A stretch of DNA of 54,090 nt from the NCBI GenBank assembly GCA_023474025.1, contig JAMCYH010000215.1, forward strand, positions 1-54,090, read 5' to 3'. The notes under the pieces were generated by a model, which ran no database searches, was not told where the DNA came from, and saw only the letters and a program-made list of their open reading frames with translations. Made by a program: the position numbers and the translations under genes. Source of the DNA: Deltaproteobacteria bacterium. Its GTDB lineage: Bacteria > Desulfobacterota > Desulfomonilia > Desulfomonilales > Desulfomonilaceae. Shown here in pieces: positions 25,790 through 33,724 of the stretch (positions are counted from its first letter, which is position 1; each line of letters opens with the position of its first letter).

Positions 25790-25797
25790 TAAAAAAT

Positions 25798-26496
25798 ATG
25801 ACACAAAAAACCACTAAAACAGACCAACAAAAACTACCAATAATCCCACTCGAAAATGAGGATTCCAAACTTCAGAAGTATCATGGCTTTGAACTTAGGA
25901 CTAAAAGCAACCTGCCACTCGATCAGGTCGTGTCAGGTTTGCAGAAGGCTATCCGAAGAGGATTAGAGGATCGAGCGCTGTACTTTATGCATGAAATGAT
26001 CGAAAGTGGATTCATCAAGTACTTCTGGCGTCGAATCTCTGTCATATGTATCGAAGACGTGGGGTTAGCTAATCCAAATGCACCTATTCTGGTCAATTCG
26101 TTAGCTCAGATGAATGAACGACTGAATCACAGAAAAGAAATCAGAGATACCTATTGTCCAGGTATGGCGGTGCTATACCTTTGTAGAGCACCCAAGTCAC
26201 GAGAAGTGGATTATGCCCTCGATTGGGTAGATTTGAAACGAAAAGAAGGGGTGGTAATTGAACCAGAAGATTTTGATTTGGATTGTCATACAGACTTAGG
26301 AAGGCAACGACTGAAAGAAAAAGCAAAAATAGCTGGTAAAACATATGACGAGTTAGTGGATGAGAAGTTTTATTTTGAAGGGATATTGGCAAATACTCCC
26401 GTATCGGTAAATGACGATGTGTGGAAAAAGAAAGTCTGGGAATTGCGAAAACTCGATAAGTCCCGTATCAGCCTGAAATATACAGAATCAGAATAA
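25798..26496 (+). CDS. Stand-alone RarA/MgsA C-terminal domain protein
   Basis: The 232-aa protein matches the C-terminal half of the replication-recombination ATPase RarA/MgsA. The hallmark helix region is KAIRRGLEDRALYFMHEMIESG followed by RRISVICIEDVGLANPNA. In full-length RarA this part forms the tetramerisation region next to an AAA+ motor, but no Walker motifs are present here and there is no AAA+ gene beside it. It could modulate the host RarA or act in element replication. It starts eight bases after the recombinase stop, so it is in the same operon. Its 3' end overlaps the convergent Xre gene by nine bases. Confidence 0.8.
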   Translation: MTQKTTKTDQQKLPIIPLENEDSKLQKYHGFELRTKSNLPLDQVVSGLQKAIRRGLEDRALYFMHEMIESGFIKYFWRRISVICIEDVGLANPNAPILVNSLAQMNERLNHRKEIRDTYCPGMAVLYLCRAPKSREVDYALDWVDLKRKEGVVIEPEDFDLDCHTDLGRQRLKEKAKIAGKTYDELVDEKFYFEGILANTPVSVNDDVWKKKVWELRKLDKSRISLKYTESE

Positions 26497-26736
26497 CTCA
26501 GACATTCTGATCTTTAGTTGTCTGGCAATTTTTTCCAAGACTTCGACGGATGGCATGTTACGCCCCTGTTCAATAAAGCCCATATAAGCGCGACTCACCC
26601 CAATTTTGTCTGCCAGATCTTCCTGGGTTAGCCCCACTTCTTTTCTCCGCTTCTGTATTCTCTTGCCGAGTTTTTTCGGCAACACAGCATTTGCTCGCAT
26701 ACAGATATTGTCTGGAAGAATAAACTCATTATCCAC
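26488..26736 (-). CDS. Xre-family helix-turn-helix regulator
   Basis: The 82-aa protein is almost entirely a lambda-Cro/Xre-type HTH: LGKRIQKRRKEVGLTQEDLADKIGVSRAYMGFIEQGRNMPS, followed by LEKIARQLKIRMSELF. Such regulators usually repress the element's own genes. It is transcribed towards the RarA-C gene and diverges from the 101-aa gene at 26810, with a 9-bp inverted repeat in that gene's control region as a possible operator. Confidence 0.92.
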   Translation of the reverse strand: MDNEFILPDNICMRANAVLPKKLGKRIQKRRKEVGLTQEDLADKIGVSRAYMGFIEQGRNMPSVEVLEKIARQLKIRMSELF

Positions 26737-26761
26737 TAAGCCACACTTAGCAACTAGCCTG

Positions 26762-26820
26762 AATATACCCCTATTTTCTTTGCTAACTTTCAGTTATACT
26801 TACATCAATATGGGTATATT
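26762..26820. promoter_or_regulatory. Perfect 9-bp inverted repeat bracketing a promoter
   Basis: AATATACCC (26762-26770) and GGGTATATT (26812-26820) are exact reverse complements whose centres are 50 bases apart. Between them lies TATACT (26795-26800), a plausible -10, and the right arm overlaps the ATG at 26810. The geometry fits a two-site operator for the divergently encoded Xre repressor. Confidence 0.5.
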
Positions 26821-27115
26821 TGGAAAATCCAAATCAAACGAGGAAAAGCAAAAAGAATTATTTGAAAAGTACGGCTTAGACATAGATAGCTACGACGACC
26901 AAAAGATAAAAGAGAAAAATGCTAAAAACCTTCATCAAATAGCCGAAGACTTATTTCTCTCAGGTCTAAACAAGTTTGGAATGGGTTTGACCATGAGCAT
27001 ACCAGACCACGCTAAAGTTCAGTATCTAAGTGCCATTTTTGAATCCAATTTGATCATAATTCGCCAAAATGAGCTAATCCTTCGAGCACTGATGAAAATA
27101 GCTGATAAAAAATAA
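26810..27115 (+). CDS. Hypothetical 101-aa island protein
   Basis: The frame is longer upstream, but that part is antisense to the Xre gene. The ATG at 26810, directly behind a plausible promoter, is preferred. The product (MGIFGKSKSNEEKQKELFEK...) is charged and helical at its start, then has a segment rich in hydrophobic residues (DLFLSGLNKFGMGLTMS) and ends NELILRALMKIADKK. No family or catalytic motif is recognised. Its divergence from the Xre regulator suggests it is repressed by it. Confidence 0.6.
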   Translation: MGIFGKSKSNEEKQKELFEKYGLDIDSYDDQKIKEKNAKNLHQIAEDLFLSGLNKFGMGLTMSIPDHAKVQYLSAIFESNLIIIRQNELILRALMKIADKK

Positions 27116-27168
27116 CCTCGATAGAATGCCTTACCTACTGATTCCAATGTAAGGTATCTATCTGACTT

Positions 27169-27508
27169 TTTGAGGCTAAAACCCCTATCACCATGTTAGG
27201 CTGGTTTCCAAAATGTTAGGATAGCCAAATCTGTTCCTTATCTTGAACACAATGGAAAAAATAGGATGCTGTTGTAACCTTTAGCCTCGAAATGCCAGTC
27301 ACCTGTATAGGATGAACTCCATTTGTACAGGATGATATGTAAGCATAATTCCTTCAGTTTAGCCTTGAAATGGATTCACTCAAGTAAGGAGTGAATCAAA
27401 ATGTAAGGATGGTAAGTTATTGTATTTAGTGACACGAGGAGAATAACACGATATTTGAGGCTAAACAGCCTACACTACACGAGGAGAGAATAAAAAAACG
27501 AGGATGAC
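27169..27508. repeat. Array of four anchor boxes each followed by a private direct doublet
   Basis: The 450-base gap between the genes ending at 27115 and starting at 27568 holds this array and no gene. Anchors are TTTGAGGCTAAA (27169, 27454, plus orientation) and its reverse form TTTAGCCTCGAAA / TTTAGCCTTGAAA (27280, 27358). About 11-13 bases after each anchor comes a motif repeated twice with a 19-20-base period. The motifs are ATGTTAGG (27193, 27213), TGTAYAGGATGA (27304, 27324), GTAAGGA (27384, 27403) and ACGAGGA (27479, 27498). The doublet differs from unit to unit but is duplicated inside each unit and always contains AGG. An extra ACACGAGGAGA lies at 27432. Confidence 0.7.
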
Positions 27509-27567
27509 TCTTTCGTAAAAATACCGCTCCTTATAGGCCAAATCTGATAAAATAACGCCATATTGAT

Positions 27568-28329
27568 ATGGATATAAAACCAATTCAGATTGACATTGCC
27601 GATAATCGAGCTTTTACTCAGTTAGCTTTCTTTGTTGACGCTCCTGGCTTTTTAGATGAAATCGTAAAAATAAGAGCGAAATATAAAATAAACCCCCAGT
27701 TCGACCTTTCGAAGTCATCAGAAGATGAATTGCAGCTTATCAGAAATACTGAGTTTGAACGGGACATCTCTGAAGTGCGTAGAAAATATAATTTTCCGGA
27801 AATGTTTGATTCTGTTGTAAGAGATGCTGTTCTTTATAATCGAATCACCAAATTCAAAACTGCATACGCCAAAACCTTTGTATATCCTGTCAATTCCGTT
27901 CACAATAATCATGTAGATTTTCATCAAGACGAGTACATGGCAATTATTGTCACACCCCAGTCAACCGAAAAAGATATAAAGGAAGCTTTCGCTGATTGTC
28001 GGTCTGACCTGTTCCTTTCGCAAACATGGAAATCGCCCGTTTATCAGGCTATCGATACGGATACCGTTTCAAATATAAAGAGGGATAGGGACTGGTATTG
28101 GCGTTATAAAAATGGAGAACACCAGCATGAGATTGCTGTTGCAGACAATAAAGGTGCGAGTTATTACACTAAAGTAAAAATGGCAATGAAATATGCTGGA
28201 AACTTATCAGAGGCACAAAGAATGAATAATGAACGATATCTAAATTATGTCCAAGACTATACAGAAACTGTGCGTAAAGCCATCAAGAGATATAAAGCTA
28301 ATCTCCACCGCCATTTACCAACCCAGTAA
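27568..28329 (+). CDS. Hypothetical island protein
   Basis: The 253-aa soluble protein is not recognised. It is rich in charged and aromatic residues, with helical stretches at both ends (FLDEIVKIRAKYKI; VRKAIKRYKANLHRHL) and a central part containing VHNNHVDFHQDEYMAIIVTP. The paired histidines there could bind metal, but no known motif fits. It is the first gene after the repeat array, so the array may control it. Genes of this kind recur in mobile regions, which is why it is treated as real. Confidence 0.65.
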   Translation: MDIKPIQIDIADNRAFTQLAFFVDAPGFLDEIVKIRAKYKINPQFDLSKSSEDELQLIRNTEFERDISEVRRKYNFPEMFDSVVRDAVLYNRITKFKTAYAKTFVYPVNSVHNNHVDFHQDEYMAIIVTPQSTEKDIKEAFADCRSDLFLSQTWKSPVYQAIDTDTVSNIKRDRDWYWRYKNGEHQHEIAVADNKGASYYTKVKMAMKYAGNLSEAQRMNNERYLNYVQDYTETVRKAIKRYKANLHRHLPTQ

Positions 28330-28393
28330 CTGTCGTAATCCATATTTTCTAATTCATTGATAGTCTGTACTCATAGCAAATTGAGTGCAGATT

Positions 28394-28636
28394 ATGAAAA
28401 TAGAAAATAGATATTACCAAACCCGCTCCCTGATTCTTGCTGCCTATCTTCAAACGACCAAAAAGGTCGCCTTCGCTGGAATCAATAAAACAAATCCCAA
28501 AGAAGCAATATTTCTATTCGATGATCCCGAAATGTGTGAGTCGCTCGTACAAAATTACTGGTTAGATCGTGCTGTCGTCAATCCAAAAGAACTGAATAAC
28601 AAATTATCAGAGCTAAAAGATCTAATTTTTAGTTGA
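28394..28636 (+). CDS. DUF5659-like small protein
   Basis: The 80-aa protein from the ATG at 28394 reads MKIENRYYQTRSLILAAYLQ, then FLFDDPEMCESLVQNYW and VVNPKELNNKLSELKDLI. This pattern (YYxT-L-AA-L, an F-F-D segment, Y/W, then VxPxxL..L.ELK) matches my recollection of DUF5659, a family of small proteins common in mobile elements. Function is unknown. A GTG three codons earlier is a possible alternative start. The next small gene begins two bases after its stop. Confidence 0.65.
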   Translation: MKIENRYYQTRSLILAAYLQTTKKVAFAGINKTNPKEAIFLFDDPEMCESLVQNYWLDRAVVNPKELNNKLSELKDLIFS

Positions 28637-28638
28637 TT

Positions 28639-28791
28639 ATGATACTGACGATTGCTGAAACCAGAAAGATATTAGGCGACAAGAGTAGTAAATACTCTGA
28701 TGATGAATTGACCGACATTATCAATCTTTTGACCTACATTGCCGACTTGGTAATTGACCATTATGTTCTGAAACAAAAGAATAAACATTGA
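28639..28791 (+). CDS. Small 50-aa island protein
   Basis: The frame starts two bases after the DUF5659-like gene and encodes MILTIAETRKILGDKSSKYS followed by a helical DDELTDIINLLTYIADLVI and a basic end. The sequence looks like a folded helical mini-protein and is tightly packed between two genes, so it is likely translated. I recall similar short proteins next to serine recombinases in Patescibacteria, but cannot name a family. Confidence 0.6.
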   Translation: MILTIAETRKILGDKSSKYSDDELTDIINLLTYIADLVIDHYVLKQKNKH

Positions 28792-28800
28792 TATAAAAAT

Positions 28801-29541
28801 ATGGCTACCAGAAGGATGATACATAATAAAATTTCTCGATCTGAGCAAGTCAATAATCTGTCGTACGAAGCAGCTCTACTTTTTACCTGGATGATAACTC
28901 ATGCTGACGACGAGGGTCGATTGAAAGGCGGACCGACAAGCATAAGGGGCACAGTATTCCCGCTTCGAGAATTGAAAGATTCAGACGTGGAAAAAATGCT
29001 GGAAGAAATACAAACGCAGGGACTAATTCATAGATGGTCGGACGAGCGAGGTACTTACATTGAATTTCCTACTTGGTACGATCACCAAACACTCCAAAAC
29101 GACAGAACCAAACCTTCCAAGATTCCACCATATCCAGGTGATGATTCCAAAATGGATACAGCTAAATTACAAAATGATTCCAGTTTGGAAACACAAGATA
29201 ATGTAACTGAAGATAATCAAACAGATACTAAAGTAATCAAGAATAGGGGGAAGGAAAGGGAGCAAGAGGGAAAACCCACTCTCGACCCGAATAAGTACAC
29301 ACCTATTGGAATTGCAGAGCATCAAGCAAAAAGAGCGTGGTCAATATTCAAAGACTCCCCAGAAGTGTTTGAATCCAGATACCTATCTTTTGCAAGAGCG
29401 GGAGTCAGATGGAGCATCATATCAGCAATAACTAATGAAATAAACCAGGATAGTTCAATCCAAAATAAGGGTGAGGAATTTGAAAGAAGAATGTCCGAGT
29501 ATGTCCATAAAAAAATATCTATCAATCAGAAGGAAAAATAA
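28801..29541 (+). CDS. Replication-initiation-like protein with N-terminal winged helix
   Basis: The 246-aa protein begins MATRRMIHNKISRSEQVNNL, then LSYEAALLFTWMITHADDEGRLKG. This is the hallmark opening of phage and plasmid replisome-organiser proteins with a DnaD/RepA-N-like winged helix (to about residue 100). It has a low-complexity, glutamine/aspartate-rich linker and a C-terminal helical part. Such proteins recruit the helicase to an element's origin. The presence of this gene makes the repeat array upstream a candidate origin, which is an inference. Confidence 0.6.
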   Translation: MATRRMIHNKISRSEQVNNLSYEAALLFTWMITHADDEGRLKGGPTSIRGTVFPLRELKDSDVEKMLEEIQTQGLIHRWSDERGTYIEFPTWYDHQTLQNDRTKPSKIPPYPGDDSKMDTAKLQNDSSLETQDNVTEDNQTDTKVIKNRGKEREQEGKPTLDPNKYTPIGIAEHQAKRAWSIFKDSPEVFESRYLSFARAGVRWSIISAITNEINQDSSIQNKGEEFERRMSEYVHKKISINQKEK

Positions 29542-29557
29542 TTATACTAAATTATGT

Positions 29558-29572
29558 CTAACTAATAGTTAG
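29558..29572. promoter_or_regulatory. Perfect 15-base palindrome ahead of the serine recombinase
   Basis: CTAACTA-A-TAGTTAG is an exact palindrome ending three bases before the recombinase ATG. Its position fits an autoregulatory operator or a recombinase binding site. Confidence 0.45.
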
Positions 29573-29575
29573 CAA

Positions 29576-31120
29576 ATGACCATGAATAATGTTAGAAAAA
29601 AAGCCAGCTTATACCTTCGTTACAGTGACAATAAACAAACTGGAAATACCAGCCTGGAAACACAGGAAAGCGTCTGTCGTAATGCTTGTTTAGCTGAAGG
29701 TTTTGACGTAGTGGACATAGTAAAGAACGAGGCTGTATCGGCAAGTAAAACTAACACTGAACGAATAATCGATTTGCTGGATTATTGTAAAAAGCATAAG
29801 GGTGAATTCGATGCATTGGTTGTATTCAAGCTCGATAGATTTGCTCGCTCTCAGGAGCATCACCATTGGCTAAGGGGACAACTTCTAAAACTTGGTATTA
29901 TTCTCCGCTCGGCTACTGAACATATTGACGAATCACCCTCTGGACGACTTGTAGAAGGTGTTTTAGCAGCCGTAAATGAATATGACAACGAAGTAAAGCG
30001 TGAACGAGTAAAACTGGCTTTATGGGCAAGAGTCGAACAAGGCCTATGGCCGTGGGGTGCTCCAATCGGCTATCAAGAGGTTCACGAACAAGGTGTCAAA
30101 CTATCGCCCCGCATACCTGATGATACTTGCAAGGATGTCATTATCGGAATCTTCGAAAAGTATTCGACAGGAACTATTACAAAGAATGATTTAGCTAAAG
30201 AGTTGAGTAAAAAAGTTATCAGAAATTTTGAAGGCAAAAGATTCAAATTTTCCAAGCAAACAATCGACAACATTCTCAAAAATGTGTTCTATGCAGGGTA
30301 TCTTAGGAACAAAGACGGTAAATTGATAAAAGGCCAACACCAAAAACTTATAGACATGACTCTATTTGAGAAATGCCAACAGGTCAAAGCGATGCTTTCT
30401 AACCACGCCACCAGAAAAAGACAATTCATACATCCAGACTTTCCCTTGCGACGGTTTGTGCTTTGCGGATACTGCAATAAGCCTCTCACTGCGTGTTGGG
30501 CTAAATCAGGCCGATACCCGTATTACTATTGCCATAATAAGGCTTGTAAAAAATTTTCTGTAAGTATCAAGAAAGCTGACATCGAAAAACAGTTCATGGC
30601 GTATATTAGTAAAGTAAAACCAACAGATGATTTTATTCCTGTATTTCATGAGGTCTTTATTAGGCGTTACGAACAACGAGAAAAAGAAATAAAAGGCGAT
30701 TATCTCGATCAACTTGCCGTAATTCAGAAACTACAAAAAGACGAGGATTATTTCGTACAGAGTGGAAAAGATCAGATACTACCGCCTCATGTAGTCAAGA
30801 AGAATGTCGATGAGATCGAGGAGAAAATAACCATCGAAAAAATTCGGCTAACCGAGATACATACTGACGAGTTAGATGTGAACGCACTTCTCAATTTTGC
30901 TTATGATTTCATTCGAACCGCAGAAAATGTATGGTATTACGCTCCAATCGATTATAAGATCAAGTTACAAAGGGTAATTTTCCCTGAAGGTCTATGTTAC
31001 ACGGAAACGGGCTTTTCGAACTCCAAAATATCCCGTGCATTCAATCTAATCACCGATATTGCGACTTCTCAGTCAAATGTTGTGACCCCACCGGGATTCG
31101 AACCCGAATTACCAGGATGA
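29576..31120 (+). CDS. Large serine recombinase (site-specific integrase)
   Basis: The 514-aa protein has an N-terminal resolvase domain with the catalytic serine in YLRYSDNKQ (S17) and FKLDRFARS. The Recombinase domain follows (about 170-290). A zinc ribbon, CGYCNKPLTACW...YYYCHNKACKKF, and a C-terminal coiled-coil region complete it. The last residues, VVTPPGFEPELPG, are encoded by the antisense of the 3' half of tRNA-Glu, so the stop codon lies inside the tRNA gene. This is what one expects when an element carrying the gene at its end has integrated into the tRNA. The enzyme appears intact. Confidence 0.93.
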   Translation: MTMNNVRKKASLYLRYSDNKQTGNTSLETQESVCRNACLAEGFDVVDIVKNEAVSASKTNTERIIDLLDYCKKHKGEFDALVVFKLDRFARSQEHHHWLRGQLLKLGIILRSATEHIDESPSGRLVEGVLAAVNEYDNEVKRERVKLALWARVEQGLWPWGAPIGYQEVHEQGVKLSPRIPDDTCKDVIIGIFEKYSTGTITKNDLAKELSKKVIRNFEGKRFKFSKQTIDNILKNVFYAGYLRNKDGKLIKGQHQKLIDMTLFEKCQQVKAMLSNHATRKRQFIHPDFPLRRFVLCGYCNKPLTACWAKSGRYPYYYCHNKACKKFSVSIKKADIEKQFMAYISKVKPTDDFIPVFHEVFIRRYEQREKEIKGDYLDQLAVIQKLQKDEDYFVQSGKDQILPPHVVKKNVDEIEEKITIEKIRLTEIHTDELDVNALLNFAYDFIRTAENVWYYAPIDYKIKLQRVIFPEGLCYTETGFSNSKISRAFNLITDIATSQSNVVTPPGFEPELPG

Positions 31121-31155
31121 GAACCTGGCGTCCTAAGCCATTAGACGATGGGGCC
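31083..31155 (-). tRNA. tRNA-Glu (CUC)
   Basis: On the minus strand the 73-base gene has acceptor arms GGCCCCA/TGGGGTC and discriminator A. The anticodon arm is CCAGG-TTCTCAT-CCTGG with anticodon CTC, and the T arm is CGGG-TTCGAAT-CCCG. CCA is not encoded. Its 3' third is overlapped by the serine recombinase reading frame on the opposite strand and is the probable attachment site of the island. A TAAAAT box (31178-31183) upstream may be its promoter. Confidence 0.95.
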
Positions 31156-31205
31156 AAAGATACCTGTCTTCAGGAGTATTTTATCAAATCACGACCCACT
31201 AAGAC

Positions 31206-33695
31206 TTAATTTGCCGCCAGGACCGGAGAAGAGACTATTAACCCTCCGTCTCTTTCTCGTCTCGCCCTCTTTATCCCAACTTTCCTAATCTCCCCAGCCA
31301 GTGCTACCCGGAGAACCTCATCCAAATGTGAAACAAAAACAAATTTAATATCCCTCTTAATATTCGCCGGGATGTCTTCGGCCAAATCCTTTTTATTTTC
31401 TTTCGGAACAATAACCGTCTTTATTCCGGCACGGTGAGCTGCAATCACTTTCTCCTTCAACCCACCTATCTCCAGCACCCGCCCTCTCAAAGTAATCTCC
31501 CCCGTCATCGCCACCTCTCTCCTTACCGGAACCCTTGTAAAGGCTGACACCAGGGCAGTAGCTATCGTAATACCGGCGGACGGCCCGTCTTTGGGAACCG
31601 CCCCCTCGGGTACGTGGATATGGACATCAATATCCTTCGCGAAATTCTCCCTCAACCCCAGGCTCTTCCAATGACTTCGGATATAAGAAAGCGCCGCTTG
31701 GGCCGACTCCTTCATTACATCTCCCAGCTTCCCTGTCAGTTGCAACTGGCCTTTCCCCGGCATCAACGCCACTTCCACAAAAGTAATGTCACCGCCCACC
31801 TGCGTCCAAACCATCCCAGTCGCCATCCCCACCTCGTCCTCTTTCTCCGCTATTGACGACTGGAACTGCTGAGGACCCAAGAACTTGTGACAATCTTCGA
31901 TGCTCACAACAGACGGGATCTCCTTCTTACCCTCCGCAATCATTCTTGCCAGTCTTCGGCAGATCTTGGCAAAATTACGTTCCAAATCTCGCACCCCCGC
32001 CTCACGGGTATAGCGCCTGATCACTTCACTTATCGCCTCATCGGAAATCTTCAACTTTTTGCTTACTAAACCGTTAGCCGAAAGCTGCTTATCCCACAAG
32101 TACTCCTTGGCAATATGAAATTTTTCCTCCTCGGTATACCCCGGAAACTCTATTACCTCGAGTCTATCCCTTAAAGCATCGGGGATTGTATCCAGAACAT
32201 TCGCGGTTGTTACAAACATTACCTGAGACAAATCAAAAGGAACTTCCAAGTAATGGTCAGAGAAGGCAAAATTTTGTTCAGGGTCAAGTGCTTCAAGCAA
32301 GGCCGAGGAAGGATCTCCTCGAAAATCAGCTCCTATTTTATCGATCTCGTCAAGCATAAACACCGGATTCTTCGTCCCCGCCTGTTTTATCCCCTGAATT
32401 ATCCGCCCCGGCATTGCCCCAACATAGGTCCGTCTGTGGCCGCGGATTTCCGCCTCATCCCTTATTCCCCCCAAAGAAACCCTCACAAACTTCCTTCCCA
32501 ACGCTCGGGCAATAGACCTACCAAGTGAAGTTTTTCCCACTCCGGGAGGCCCGACAAAGCAAAGAATTGTCGGCAGAGAATCCTTCTGGGGTCCCCCCTT
32601 TTTTTTCTTCTCCGCTTCAACACCGAAAGTTCCCTTCTTCAGCTTCATTACTGCCAAAAATTCTAAGATTCTCTCCTTTGCTTTCTTTAAGCCATAGTGA
32701 TCGTGATCCAAAATACTCTCCGCATGAGAGATGGAAGCGTTATTAGGAGAAACCATCGACCACGGCATGCTGACCAGCCAGTCAAGAAACGTCTTTATGT
32801 AACTTGACTCCGGATTCTGAATCGACATCTGCGATAAGCGATCCAACTCTTTTTCCGCTTTCTTTCTTACCTCAGAAGGCATCTTTGCCGCTTTTATTTG
32901 AGCTTTCATCTGCCTCAACTCCCCTCCGTCTTCTTCATCATCGGAAATCTCCTGCAACTCCTTATCAATTACCTTCTTTCTCTCTCTTAGGATCTGCTCT
33001 CTCATCTGCTTTTCGAAGTGCGCCTGGGTCTTAGCCGAGATCGACTTTTCCAACTCCATAATATTTACTTCATTACCCATATACTCAATTACTTTTTCCA
33101 ATCTTCTGTCCACTACTAGCATCTCCAATAGCTCCTGTTTCTTGGCCGTAGGCAGCTCCAAATAATAGGCGATTTGGTCCGCAATCTCTCCCGGTTCAGC
33201 CCGACCGTTTATCAACTTCATAAAAGCCCCGAAATCGACCGATTTTCCACTTCCCACTGCCCTTTTTAAAAGCTCTATCGCCGACGAAGCCAGTGCCCTG
33301 ACTTTGTTCTCGTCGCCTTCCATGGTTTCCTTCACCTCGACCACTGAACCGGTCATAAAAGGGTCCTTTCCCTCTATCTCCTCCAACTTCACCCTCCCAA
33401 GCCCCTGAATAGCCGCATGGATTTCCCCATTTATCTGAACTACCTGAGCTACCAAACCCAATGTCCCCACTTCATAAAGGTCGGTCTTTGCCGGATTCAT
33501 CACCCGCGAATCCCTTTGAGAAACAAACACCGCCTGTCTATCTCCCTGAAAGGCGGAGATGATGCCCTGCTTCGTACTCGGCCGCCCGAACGTCAAGATT
33601 GCCTCTGCGTGGGGAAAAACAACGCCCTCTCTGATCGCGATTACCGGAAGCCCCTTTTTGATCAAACCTCCTGGACGAGGTAGAAGAATTGCCAT
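31206..33695 (-). CDS. lon: ATP-dependent protease La (Lon)
   Basis: Lon degrades misfolded and regulatory proteins in the cytoplasm. The 829-aa protein has the N-terminal LonN substrate domain (about 15-210) and a coiled coil. The AAA+ module has Walker [10 protein letters not shown] (382-390), the [12 protein letters not shown] pore region and the VFMLDEIDK Walker B. The C-terminal protease has the catalytic serine in DGPSAG (S706) and lysine in GGLKEK (K749). Length and motifs are complete. A CIRCE-like palindrome ends two bases before the ATG, suggesting heat-shock control by an HrcA-type repressor. Confidence 0.97.
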   Translation of the reverse strand: MAILLPRPGGLIKKGLPVIAIREGVVFPHAEAILTFGRPSTKQGIISAFQGDRQAVFVSQRDSRVMNPAKTDLYEVGTLGLVAQVVQINGEIHAAIQGLGRVKLEEIEGKDPFMTGSVVEVKETMEGDENKVRALASSAIELLKRAVGSGKSVDFGAFMKLINGRAEPGEIADQIAYYLELPTAKKQELLEMLVVDRRLEKVIEYMGNEVNIMELEKSISAKTQAHFEKQMREQILRERKKVIDKELQEISDDEEDGGELRQMKAQIKAAKMPSEVRKKAEKELDRLSQMSIQNPESSYIKTFLDWLVSMPWSMVSPNNASISHAESILDHDHYGLKKAKERILEFLAVMKLKKGTFGVEAEKKKKGGPQKDSLPTILCFVGPPGVGKTSLGRSIARALGRKFVRVSLGGIRDEAEIRGHRRTYVGAMPGRIIQGIKQAGTKNPVFMLDEIDKIGADFRGDPSSALLEALDPEQNFAFSDHYLEVPFDLSQVMFVTTANVLDTIPDALRDRLEVIEFPGYTEEEKFHIAKEYLWDKQLSANGLVSKKLKISDEAISEVIRRYTREAGVRDLERNFAKICRRLARMIAEGKKEIPSVVSIEDCHKFLGPQQFQSSIAEKEDEVGMATGMVWTQVGGDITFVEVALMPGKGQLQLTGKLGDVMKESAQAALSYIRSHWKSLGLRENFAKDIDVHIHVPEGAVPKDGPSAGITIATALVSAFTRVPVRREVAMTGEITLRGRVLEIGGLKEKVIAAHRAGIKTVIVPKENKKDLAEDIPANIKRDIKFVFVSHLDEVLRVALAGEIRKVGIKRARRERDGGLIVSSPVLAAN

Positions 33696-33697
33696 CT

Positions 33698-33724
33698 CTA
33701 GCAGTCTAGTTCACCGACTGCTAA
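33698..33724 (-). promoter_or_regulatory. CIRCE-like operator upstream of lon
   Basis: On the minus strand the sequence is TTAGCAGTC, nine bases, GACTGCTAG. The HrcA operator CIRCE is TTAGCACTC-N9-GAGTGCTAA. The arm length, spacer length and all but one arm position agree, and the changed position is compensated in the other arm so symmetry is kept. Only the last base breaks the palindrome. The element ends two bases before the lon ATG and overlaps the stop of the PAP2 gene. Confidence 0.7.

Larger units (their letters stand above)
14700..31120. mobile_element. Integrated genomic island at tRNA-Glu (type I restriction module plus two recombinases)
   Basis: The segment between typA and tRNA-Glu is visibly richer in A/T-ending codons than its flanks. 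It carries a tyrosine recombinase, a large serine recombinase reading into the 3' end of tRNA-Glu, an Xre regulator, a replication-initiation-like gene, a restriction-modification operon and several unknown small genes. The right edge is placed at the recombinase/tRNA overlap. The left edge is approximate, since no long direct repeat of the tRNA end was found near typA. Two recombinases suggest a composite or nested element. Confidence 0.65.

Noticed and set aside
27169-27508. CRISPR array
   Set aside because: The repeats are only 12-13 bases, occur in both orientations and are not separated by equal-length unique spacers. No cas genes are near.
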